From positions 21,789 through 85,788 of the forward strand of contig JAXRKP010001876.1 of assembly GCA_037039925.1 (NCBI GenBank): a stretch of DNA of 64,000 nt, in the 5' to 3' direction. Below are positions 40,901-50,949 of this stretch, one piece after another. The DNA is from Doris montereyensis (Eukaryota; Mollusca; Gastropoda; Nudibranchia; Dorididae). The notes below the pieces were generated by a model. That model had not been told where the DNA came from. It worked only from the letters and a program-made list of their open reading frames with translations, and ran no database searches. Position 1 is the stretch's first letter, and each line of letters begins with the position of its first letter. Made by a program: the position numbers and the translations under genes.

Positions 40901-43900
40901 CAATCGCTCCATCGCTCCATCACTACATAGCTCCGTCGCTCAATTGCTCCATCGCTCCATCACTCCATTGCTTCATCGATCCATTGTTGCATCGCTCCGT
41001 CGCTTCATCGTTTCATCACTCCAACGCTCTACCGCTTCATCGCTCCATTGCTCCATCGTTCCAGCGCTCCATCGCTCCATCGTTCCATCGCTCATTTGCT
41101 CCAACGCTCCATCGCTCCATAGGTCCATCGGTCCATCGATCCATCGATCCATTGCTCCATCACCCCATCGCTCCATCGGTCCATCACTCAATCGCTCAAT
41201 CGTTCCATCCGTCCCCTTCTCCATCATTCAATTGCTCCATTGCTCCATTACTACATCGGCCCATCGCTCCATTGGCTCATCGCTCCATTGTTCTTTCACT
41301 CCATTAGTTGATCGCTGCATCGCTCCAACGCTTGATCGCTCCATCGTTCCATCACTCCATCACTTCATCGCTCCATTGGTTCACCACTTAATCGGTGAAT
41401 CGCTCCATCGCTCCATTGGTCCATCGCTCCATTGCTCCATCGATCCATCGGTCTATCGCTCCATCACTCCATCGCTCTATCGGTCCATCGCTCCATCACT
41501 CAATCGCTTAATCACTCAATCACTCAATCGCTCCATCGTTCCATCGCTCCATCGCTCCATAGCTCCATCGGTCCATCACTCAATCCCTCAATCGTTCCAT
41601 CTGTCCCCTTCTCCATCATTCAATTGCTCCATTGCTCCATCGCTACATCGGCCCATCGCTCCATTGGCTCATCGCTCCATTGTTCTTTCACTCCATTAGG
41701 TGATCGCTGCATTGCTCCAATGCTTGATCGCTCCATCGTTCCATCACTCCATGGCTCCACCACTTCATCGCTCCATTGCTTCACCACTTAATCGGTAAAT
41801 CACTCCATCGCTCCATTGCTCCATCGCTCCAACACTCCATCGATCCATCGCTCTATCGCTCCATCGCTCCATCGCTCCATCGGTCCATCGCTCAATCACT
41901 CAATCGCTTAATCACTCCATTGCTCAATCGCTCCATCGTTCCATCGCTCCATCGCTCAATCACTCCATCGCTCCATCGCTCCATCGCTTAATTGCTCCAT
42001 TGCTCCATCGCTCCATTGCTCCTTTGCTCCATCGCTCCGTCGCTCCATTGCTCCATCACTCCATTGCTCAATTGCTCCATCGCTCCATCGCTCCATCGCT
42101 CCATTGCTCCATCAATCAATTGCTCTATCGATCCGTCGCTCCATTGCTCCATCCCTCCATTGCTCAATCGCTCCATCGCTTAATTGCTTCAACGCTTCAT
42201 CACTCCATCGCTCCATTGCTCCATCGCTCCATTGCTCCATCGCTCCATTGCCCAATCGTGCCATCACTGAACGCTCCCCCTTCATCGTTCCATTGCTCCA
42301 TCGCTCCATCGCTCCATCACTCTATCACTCCATTGCTCAATTGCTCCATCGCTCCATCGCTCCATCGGTCCATTGCTCCATCGATCAATTGCTCTATCGA
42401 TCCGTCGCTCCATCGCTCCATCCCTCCATCGCTCCATCGCTCCATCGGCAATTGCTTCATCGCTCCATCACTCCATCGTTCCATTGCTCCATTGCTCCAT
42501 TGCTCCATCGCTCAATTGTACCATCACTCGAACGCTTCTACCCCTTCATCGCTCCATTGCTCCATCTTCCATCGCTCCATTGCTCCATCGCTCCATTGCT
42601 CCATCGCTCAATTGTTCCATCGCTCCATCGCTCCATTGCTCATCATCCATTGCTCAATCGCTCTGTCGCTCCATCGCTCCATTATTCCATCGCTCTACTG
42701 CTTCATCGCTCCATTGCTCCATCACTCCATCGCTCCATCGCTCTGTTGCCCCATCGTACCATCACTCCAACGCTCTACCGCTTCATCGTTCCATTGATCC
42801 ATCGCTCCATCGCTCCATCGCTCCATTGCCCCATCATTTCATCGCTCCATCCCTACATCGCTCAATCACTCCATTGCTCCATCACTCAATCGCTCCATCG
42901 CTCCATCGTTTAATCGCTCCATTGCCCATCGTTACATCGCTCAATCGCTCCATCGCTCCATCACTACATAGCTCCATCGCTCAATTGCTGCATCGCTCCA
43001 TCGCTCCATTGCTCCATCGATCCATTGCTGCATCGCTCCGTCGCTCCATCGCTCCATCATCTCCATCGGTCTAATCGCTTCATCGCTCCATTGCTCCATC
43101 GCTCCATCGCTCCATTGCCCCATCGTACCATCACTCCAACGCTCTACCGCTTCATCGTTCCATTGCTCCATTGCTCCAGCGCTCCATCGCTCAATTGCTC
43201 CAACGCTCCATCGCTCCATAAGTCCATCGGTTCATCGATCTACCGATCCATCGCTCCATCGCTCCATCGCTCCATCGGTCCATCACTCAATCGCTCAATC
43301 GTTCCATCCGTCCCCTTCTCCATCATTCAATTGCTCCATTGCTCCATCGCTACGTCGGCCCATCGCTCCATTGCTCCATCGCTCCATTGTTCTTTCACTC
43401 CATTAGGTGATCGCTGCATTGCTCCAATGCTTGATCGCTCCATCGTTCCATCACTCCATCGCTCCACCACTTCATCGCTCCATTGCTTCACCATTCTTCC
43501 AATCGGTAAATCGCTCCATCGCTCCATTGCTCCATCGCTCCAACGCTCCATCGATCCATCGCTCTATCGCTCCATCGCTCCATCGCTCCATCGCTCCATC
43601 GCTCAATCACTCAATCAATTGGCTCCTTAATCACTCCATTGCTCAATCGCTCCATCGTTCCATCGCTCCATCGCTTTATCACTCCATCCATTGCTCCATC
43701 GCTCCATCGCTTGATCCATGCTCCATTGCTCCATCGCTCCATTGCTCCTTTGCTCCATCGCTCCATCGCTCCATCGCTTCATCACTCCATTGCTCAATTG
43801 CTCCATCGCTCCATCGCTCCATCGGTCCATTGCTCCATCGATCAATTGCTCCATCGTTCCATCGCTTCCATCGCTCCATCCCTCCATCGCTCCATCTCCT

Positions 43901-46126
43901 TCCATGCTTAATTCTTCATCGCTCCATCACTCCATCGCTCCATTGCTCCATCGCTCCATGCTCCATCGCTCCATTGCTCAATCATCGCTCCATCGCTCCA
44001 TCGCTTCATTCATCGCTCAAATTGCTCCATCCTCCATCGTACCATTCAATCGCTCCATCGCTCCATCGCTCCATCGCTCCATCGCTCAATTGTTCCATCG
44101 CTCCATCGCTCCATTGCTCCATCGATCCATTGCTCCATCGCTCCGTCGCTCCCATCGCTCCATTATTCCATCGCTCCACTGCTTCATCGCTCCATTGCTC
44201 CATCACTCCATTATCGCTCCAATCGCCCATCCATTTGTTGCCCCATCGCTCCATCACTCCAATCGCTCTACCGCTTCATCGCTCCATTGATCCATCGCTC
44301 CATCCATCGCTCCATTGCCCCATCATTTCATCGCTCCATCCCTACATCGCTCAATCACTCCATTGCTCCATCACTCAATCGCTCCATCGCTCCATCGCTT
44401 AATCGCTCCATTGCCCATCGTTACATTGCTCCATCGCTCCATCGCTCCATCACCATAGCTCCATCGCTCAATTGCTCCATCGCTCCATCGCTCCATTGCT
44501 CCATCGATCCATTGCTGCATCGCTCCGTCGCTTCCATCGCTTCATCACTCCATCGGTCTAATGCTTCATCGCTCCATTGCTCCATCGCTCCATCGCTCCA
44601 TTGCCCCATCGTACCATCACTCCAACGCTCTACCGCTTCATCGTTCCATTGCTCCATCGCTCCATCGCTCCATCGCTCCATCGCTCCATCGCTCAATTGC
44701 TCCAACGCTCCATCGCTCCATAGGTCCATCGGTCCATCGATCTATCGATCCATCGCTCCATCGCTCCATCGCTCCATCGGTCCATCACTCAATCGCTCAA
44801 TCGTTCCATCCGTCCCCTTCTCCATGACTCAATTGCTCCATTGCTCCATCGTTACATCGGCCCATCGCTCCATTGGCTCATCGCTCCATTGTTCTTTCAC
44901 TCCATTAGTTGATCGCTGCATCGATCCAACGCTTAATCGCTCCATCGTTCCATCACTCCATGGCTCCACCACTTCATCGCTCCATTGCTTCACCACTTAA
45001 TCGGTAAATCGCTCCATCGCTCCATTGCTCCATCGCTCCAACACTCCATCGATCCATCGCTCTATCGCTCCATCGCTCCATCGCTCCATCGGTCCATCGC
45101 TCAATCACTCAATCGCTTAATCACTCCATCGCCCAATCGCTCCATCGTTCCATCGCTCCATCGCTCCATCGCTCCTTCGCTCAATTGCTCCATCACTCCA
45201 TCGCTCCATGGCTCCATCGGTCCATTGCTCCATCGATCAATTGTTCCATCGATCCGTCGCTCCATCACTCCATCACTCCATCGCTCCATCGCTCCATCGC
45301 TCAATTGCTCCATCGCTCCATTGCTCCATTGCTCCTTTGCTCCATCGCTCCGTCGCTCCATCGCTCAATCACTCCATTGCTCCATCGCTCCATCGCTCCA
45401 TCGCTCCATCGCTCCATCGCTCCATCGGTTCATTGCTTCATCGATCAATTGCTTCATCGATCCGTCGCTCCATCGCTCCATCACTTCATCGCTCCATCGC
45501 TCCATCGCTTAATTGCTCCATCGCTCCATCGCTCCATCGCTCCATTGCTCCATCGCTCCATTGCTCCATCGCTCCATTGCCCAATCGTACCATCACTCGA
45601 ACGCTCCACCCTTCATCGCTCCATTGCTCCATCGCTCCATCGCTCGATCGCTCCATTGCCCAATCATTTTATCGCTCCATCCCTACATCGCTCCATCGCT
45701 CCCATTGCTCCATCGCTCATCGCTCCATTACCCATAGTTACATCGCTCCATCTCTCAATCACTCCATCACTCCATCGCTCCATCGCTCCATCGCTCAATT
45801 GCTCAATTGCTCCATTGCTCCATCGCTCCATTGCTCCATCGATCCATTGCTCCATCGCCGTGTCGCTCCATCACTCCATCACTCCATCGGTCTACTGCTT
45901 CATTGCTCTATTGCTCCATCGCTCCATCGCTCCATCGCTCCATTACCCCATCGTACCATCACTCCAACGCTCTACCGCTTCATCGCTCCATTGCTCCAGC
46001 GCTCCATCGCTCCATCGCTCCATCACTCCATCGTTTCTTCACTCCATCGCTCTACCGCTTCATCGCTCCATTGCTATATCGCTCCATCGGTCCATCGCTC
46101 CATCACTCAATCGCTTAATCGCTCCA
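37919..46126 (+). repeat. 8-bp satellite (TCGCTCCA)n
   Basis: About 8.2 kb of 8-bp units, mainly TCGCTCCA with variants TTGCTCCA, TCACTCCA, TCGCTCAA, TCGTTCCA and TCGGTCCA, all in one orientation. Higher-order segments are visible. A landmark CGTCCCCTTCTCCATCATTC (or close variant) occurs near 41,212, 41,603, 43,309 and 44,812, and ATCGTACCATCACTCCAACG recurs at many sites. All three forward frames give the same octapeptide (HRSIAPSL type), and the reverse strand is also often open, so the long open frames are not genes. It shares the TCGCTC core with the 10-bp satellite. Confidence 0.95.
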
Positions 46127-48119
46127 CCAAGACAAAAAAAGAAGACCAAAGACAAAAAAGAAGAGCAAAGACAAGAAAAAAGTCCAAAGGCAAGAAAAGA
46201 AGACCAAAGAACAGACGAAAAGACCAAAGATAATAAAACAAGAACAAGACAAAAAGACCAAAAACAAGAAAAAAGAGCAAATACAAGAAATGAAAACCAA
46301 AGACAAGAAAAGAAGACCGAACAGAGCAAGAGAAAATCAAAGACTGGAAAAGAAGAAGAAAGGAAAAAAATACCAAAAACAAAAAAGAAGACCAATGACA
46401 AAAAACGAGACCAAAGACAAAAAAAAGACCAAAACACAAAAAACAAGACCAATGACAAAAAAGAAGACCAAAGACAAACAAAAGACCAAAGACAAAAAGA
46501 AGACCAAAGATGAACAGGAAAAGCAGACAAAAAAGAAGACCCAAGACAAAATAAAAGATGAAAGACAAAAAACAAGAACAAAGACAAGATAAGAAGACCA
46601 CAAACAAGGAAAAAGACAAAAACACAGGAAAAGAAGACCAAAGACAAGAAAAGAAGACCAACGACAAAAAAGAAGAATAAAGACAAAATAGAAGACGAAA
46701 GACAAAAACAAGAACAAAGACAAGAAAAGAAGACCAAAGACCAGACAAGAAGACCAAAGACAAGAAAAGAAGACCAAAGACAAGAAAAGACCAAGACAAA
46801 AAGAAAACGAAAAAAAAAAAAAAGAAGACCAAATACAAAAATGACCAAAAAACAAGAAAAGAAGACCAAAGACAAAAAAAGACCAAGACAAGAAAAGAAG
46901 ACCAAACACATTAAAAGAAGAACAATGACAAGGAAAAACATCAAACACAAGAAAAGAAGACCAAAGTCAAGAAAAGAAGAGCTAAGACAAGAAAAGAATA
47001 CCAAAGGCAGAAAAAAACCCAAAGACCAGACAAGAACACCAAAGACAAGAAAAGAAGACCAACGACACAAAAGAAGACCAAAGACAAGCAAAGAAGACCA
47101 AAGACAAACAATATCCAAGACAAAAAAGAAGACGAAAAACAAGGAAAGAAGACTACGACAGGAAAAGAAGACGAAAGAACAAACCAAAACACCAAAGATA
47201 ATAAAATAAGACCAAAGACAAGAGAAGAAGACCAAAGACAGGAAGAGAAAATCAAGGACTGAAAAAGCAAAAGAAAGAGAAAAAAAGGACCAAAGACATA
47301 AAAGAAGACCAATGACAAAAAACAAGACCAAAGAGACAAAAAAGACGAAAAGACAAAAAAAACAAGACCAAAGACAAAAAAGAAGTCCAAAGACGAACAG
47401 GAAAAGCAGACAAAAAAGGAGACACAAGACAAAATAGAAGACGAAAGGCAAAAACAAAAACGAAGACAAGGAAAAGAAGACCAAAGACCAGACAAGAAGA
47501 CCAAACACCAGGAAAGAAGACCAAAAACAAGAAAAGACCAAGACAAAAAAAGATAAAAAAACAAGAAAAAAAGAGGACCAAATACCAAAAAGACCAAAGA
47601 CAAGAAAAGAAGACCTAAAAGACAAGAAAAGAAGGCCAAAGACAAGAAAAGGACCAAGACAAAAAAAGAAGACCAAAAAACAGAAAAAGAAGACCAAATA
47701 CAAGAAAAGAAGACCAACGACAAAAAAGAAAAACAAAGACAAAATAGAAGAGGAAAGACAAAAACAGGAACAAAGATAAGAAAACAAAAAACAAACACAA
47801 GAAAAGAAGACCAAAGACAAGAAAAGACCAAGACACAAAAAAAGACGAAAAAACCAAAAAAAAAAGAAGACCAAATAAAAAAATACCAAAGACAAAAAAA
47901 AGACCAAAGACAAAAGAGGACACAAAGACAAAAAGAAGACCAAAGACAAGAAAAAAAGACCGAAGACAAAAAAAGTCTAGGACAACAAAAAAGACCTTAT
48001 TTATGGCTCAAGACAAGAAAAGAAGACCAAACACCAGAAACGAAGACCAAACACAAGAAAATGAGACCAACCACAAGAAAAAGAAGACCAAAGACAAAAA
48101 AAGAAAACTAAAAACAAGA
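46127..48119 (+). repeat. ~20-bp A-rich, nearly T-free satellite
   Basis: Units of about 20 bp close to ACCAAAGACAAGAAAAGAAG, with 18-19-bp variants carrying longer A runs. The plus strand is almost free of T over about 2 kb. The minus strand therefore shows long frames rich in Leu, Phe, Ser and Val (for example 46,060-47,949) that mimic membrane proteins but follow the repeat period, and the plus strand shows Lys-rich frames. Neither is a credible gene. The sequence TTATTTATGGCTC near 47,997-48,009 is shared with the next satellite. Confidence 0.94.
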
Positions 48120-48640
48120 TATGTCTCGTAGGTACTACTTCTTTATGTCTGGTAGGTACTACTTCTTTATGTTAGGTAATACTTTTGATAGGTACTTTTA
48201 TGTCTATTTCTTTATGTCTGATAGGTACTACATCTTTACGTCTGGAAGGTACTACTTTTTTATGTCTGTTATCGAATTCCGGTAGGCAACTTATTTATGG
48301 CTCGCAGGTACTACTTGAATTTATGTCTGGTATGTCTGGTAGGTACTACTTTTTCATCTTGTAGAAACTATTTCTTTATGTCTGGTGGGAACTACTTCTT
48401 TATGTCCGGTAGGTACTATTTCTTTATGTCTGGTAGGTACTACATCTTTACGTCTGGAAGGTACTACTTTTTTATGTCTGTTTGGTACTACTTTTTATGT
48501 CTGGTAGGTACTACTTCTTTATGTTTAGTAGGTACAACGTCCTTATGTCTGGTAGGTACTACTTCTTTATGTCGGGTAGGTACTTTTTATGTCTGTTAGG
48601 TGCTACTTCTTCATGTCTGGTAGGTACATGTCATAAAATT
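48120..48640 (+). repeat. 24-bp satellite
   Basis: About 20 units of GGTAGGTACTACTTCTTTATGTCT with substitutions and small deletions. An odd insert lies at about 48,268-48,305 (TATCGAATTCCGGTAGGCAA, then TTATTTATGGCTCG). The array ends near 48,630, where single-copy virus-like sequence starts. Confidence 0.93.
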
Positions 48641-48666
48641 TTGAATTAGCAAAAGAAATGTTTGCG

Positions 48667-49450
48667 CTAGTTACTTCCCGAGCATAGTCTAAATTGGTCA
48701 TAAACGGAAATAAGTTTGTCCATAATCATCATAGACATACGAGGAGGTCCAAAACCTCGGTTGTTAATAAAGAGTACATTGACATTTTATCACCTCCAAA
48801 CCAATTTGTGTATGTTGAATATACATCTCCGACAGAATTTTTTTATCAGTTTCTTCGGCAGAGGGTGGTTTATAGTCGCCTTTGGGTAAAGAATAGTATT
48901 TTGACATGGCTGGAATGAGGTTTGTATAAGTAAACGGAATTTCTTTTTCACATCTCACAACAAGCCGCGTAGATGTCAGAATATACCATTTGACAGCTTC
49001 TGAAGCACACTTCGTGTAACTTTTATTTAAAATCGAAAAGATATTTGTTTGTGAAATGTACAAAGATCTGTTCACCACCTTTTACCGCCCTTTAATCAAA
49101 ACATTTGTTTTGTTCAGCGTTTCATTAACCTCTCTAAGTTCGCTGAGAGATACAATATTCGTATTATTTCTGCCGACAAAGGAAGCAAATTCTGCATTAT
49201 TCTTAAAACTTTGTAAAAACAGTCAGCATTTTAGCCCCATCTTTGCGAAAGCATTTACATAATAAAACAACTTCGGGGTCTTCAACCTGTGGTGGCACCT
49301 TGTGTTTGTAAAAAACATTAGTTTAAATTTCACAGCTGTATTCAACTTTGCTTCTCCAGTCTTTTTAAATCCTCTTTTATCGGTAAATCGACAATTAAAC
49401 AAGAATAAAGTTGTTGATATGACTGTGACATCTTGCTTAGACTCGCTTTT
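48667..49450 (-). pseudogene. Decayed virus-like gene of unknown function
   Basis: Minus-strand coding sequence is recognisable by continuity of polar, codon-like reading across frames. The longest clean piece is 48,764-49,078. It is preceded by pieces in other frames at about 49,090-49,230 and 49,260-49,440, and followed by one ending at a TAG at 48,667-48,669. At least four frame changes are needed, and no ATG start is clear. I do not recognise the family. Being next to a UL9-type helicase and a polymerase-like gene suggests a viral gene. The far 5' piece lies almost back to back with the divergent gene starting at 49,462. Confidence 0.55.
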
Positions 49451-49461
49451 TGGGTGGTTCT

Positions 49462-50052
49462 ATGGGAACAAAGGGTAAAAAAATGAAAACCCTAAATGAA
49501 GTTCAAAGGAGTTCCTTTACTGTGCAAGGAACAAGATATTATTTACTTGGATGGCGTTGATGATGCTAACGATGTGATAATGAGAAACCATGCTGAAGTC
49601 AAGAAAAAATTGAAACAATTTTGAATTATGATGAAAAGGATAATGTGTTAGAGCCTGCGATGAAATTAAGATTGCGTGAGTACATAGAAACAATGGACAA
49701 AGCTGTTCAACAAGAGAGGTTGTATGACGCTCTAAATCTTACGTCAGACAAAAAAGGGTGTTAGTAAGGACATATATCTAAAAATGGAAGTTGACCTGAA
49801 GAAAGTAGAATTGTCGCATTTGTTGCAAACAATGACATCTACTAAAGACAAAAGAAGTCCCGAACAAACACAAAGCAGTAATAATTCACCAGCTATTGTA
49901 CCTTTTACACAACAACCCACAACAAATATTAACAGAGACAAAAAACAGAATTGTGTATGAGGGCATTCCCAAGTGACAAGGAACATGAAAATGAATTGAT
50001 TGATGGTGATATTACAATGACAATATACAACAAAACAAAGGAATCCGTGTAG
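49462..50052 (+). pseudogene. Decayed virus-like gene, acidic/charged product
   Basis: Begins with an ATG at 49,462 and ends at a TAG at 50,050-50,052, with at least four frame changes. The pieces are highly charged and helix-like in the middle (such as REYIETMDKAVQQERLYDAL near 49,678). The later part is Ser/Thr/Gln/Asn-rich and linker-like (49,757-49,958). The reverse strand happens to be open over 49,744-50,076 and hydrophobic, but that is what the antisense of a polar coding region looks like, and it lacks an early ATG. Function unknown; placed with the viral block by position and style. Confidence 0.5.
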
Positions 50053-50073
50053 CTGGAGCTTGCTGTGTGAACT

Positions 50074-50111
50074 CAAATGAAGATGTGGGGGGTTGGTTCA
50101 GGGTATTTATA
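50074..50111 (-). promoter_or_regulatory. Minus-directed TATA box plus ATCTTCATTTG element
   Basis: Reading the minus strand, TATAAAT starts at 50,111 and the 11-mer ATCTTCATTTG starts at 50,084, 27 bp later. The same 11-mer lies 25 bp after the TATA box of the polymerase-like gene at 54,900-54,935. The repeated distance fits an initiator or transcript-start element. What it would transcribe is unclear, since the visible coding downstream is on the opposite strand. Confidence 0.45.
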
Positions 50112-50150
50112 ACAATAATTCATGCCATATTTAAGTTTGTTAACTAGACA

Positions 50151-50257
50151 TACCCAAATGGGTAATATTTTAAAAACTTGGTATTAATCCCAACGTTGAA
50201 ATCTGGAATATTTCCCAAATTGGAAATATGGGAATATTTATTTGAAAAATTATATAA
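50151..50257. promoter_or_regulatory. Tandem 25-bp promoter elements, array A
   Basis: Three 25-bp-spaced units start at about 50,165, 50,190 and 50,215. They resemble CCAACGTTGAAATCTGGAAT, with a CCAA...TTGG-like dyad. The inverted repeat TACCC-AAAT-GGGTA (50,151-50,164) lies immediately before them. A plus-strand TATA box (TATATAAAC, 50,251-50,259) follows and a minus-strand TATA box (50,111) precedes. The units match those of array B between the zinc-finger and polymerase-like genes, so both likely bind the same factor. Confidence 0.6.
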
Positions 50258-50949
50258 ACTCCATGTTTGTTTTCACCACTAGACAGTCTAAGTTCGCTGA
50301 GCTGTTTTGCACTGTCACAGCAACAATCCCATTCCACTGCTCCCAACCTGTGGTGGCACCTTGTGTTTGTAAAAAAACGTTTACCATCAGGTTCTCATCC
50401 AGTTGTTGTCTCTCTCATCATTTTTGGGCCCCATTTGGTTTGTTTATTACCACTGAATCCTATTAATGCATTTCTTATTCTGTTTAAACTGTACCTTGTA
50501 ATTAAAATAGAAGTTATTGGTATATGGTGAGTGGTGAGAAATAATGTTCTGGGTGTTTTGATGATTGATTGCGGTAATTTAAACAAAGGGAATTTAATAA
50601 ATTATCTGAAAGTTTCTGTAAGCTGATTCTTATGAATGCTACTCGAAGGTACTTCATCTGCTTCTGTAGTTTTATATTCTATACTGAACACTAGTCTTTC
50701 AGTGGGGTATGTACAAGATTAAATCTGCCCTGCGTGATTGATTGCTCAACCTATTCAAACAAACTTCTTTCAAACAAAAAACAGTAAATACGGGTGTTGT
50801 CGCTGCCTGTAGGTGAAAATAATCTCTCTAAGAGCACCGACTAACGCTGCCGACACCTTGGTTTTATATCTAATATCAGCTACTTTCTTAAAAAGCTTTA
50901 CCTATTGACTTTTGAAACCCCTCGTGTCTGAATATCCCCCGCTTCATGC
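50258..50949. other. Virus-block spacer without a clear gene
   Basis: Contains the partial duplicate at 50,287-50,376 and short open frames on both strands that share no recognisable motif. The ATG at 50,263 lies only 12 bp past the TATA box and would be upstream of the expected transcript start. A weak TTTTATATC (near 50,861) lies about 90 bp before the helicase ATG. I see nothing else. Confidence 0.5.
50287..50376 (-). repeat. Partial duplicate of 49,134-49,315
   Basis: Two exact matches recur in the same order and orientation. A 15-base match (TCTAAGTTCGCTGAG) lies at 49,134-49,148 and 50,287-50,301. A 33-base match beginning CAACCTGTGGTGGCACC lies at 49,283-49,315 and 50,344-50,376. Spacing between the matches shrinks from 149 to 57 bp, so the second copy carries an internal deletion or replacement. 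The first copy is inside the decayed minus-strand gene at 48,667-49,450. Confidence 0.75.

Noticed and set aside
1..46126. CRISPR array or clustered regulatory repeats
   Set aside because: Units are contiguous with no unique spacers, and the sequence is eukaryotic in character.
37921..46513. Open frames with HRSIAPSL repeats on the plus strand and MERWSDGAMEQ repeats on the minus strand
   Set aside because: Both are translations of the 8-bp unit and its complement, and they shift frame without change of peptide. Not proteins.
46060..47949. A 629-codon hydrophobic minus-strand frame resembling a multi-pass membrane protein
   Set aside because: It is the antisense of a nearly T-free 20-bp satellite. 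Hydrophobicity follows from T-rich codons and repeats with the unit.
48266..48285. TATCGAATTCCGG as a cloning-vector or linker remnant
   Set aside because: Only about 11 bases resemble a polylinker, with no further vector sequence on either side; chance or a satellite variant is enough.
49744..50076. 110-codon minus-strand membrane-like protein
   Set aside because: It has no early ATG and lies antisense to a charged plus-strand coding region that explains the composition. Kept only as an antisense-promoter question.
50263..50466. 68-codon plus-strand frame after the TATA box of array A
   Set aside because: Its ATG lies upstream of the expected transcript start, it shows no family likeness, and it overlaps a duplicated fragment of another gene read on the other strand.
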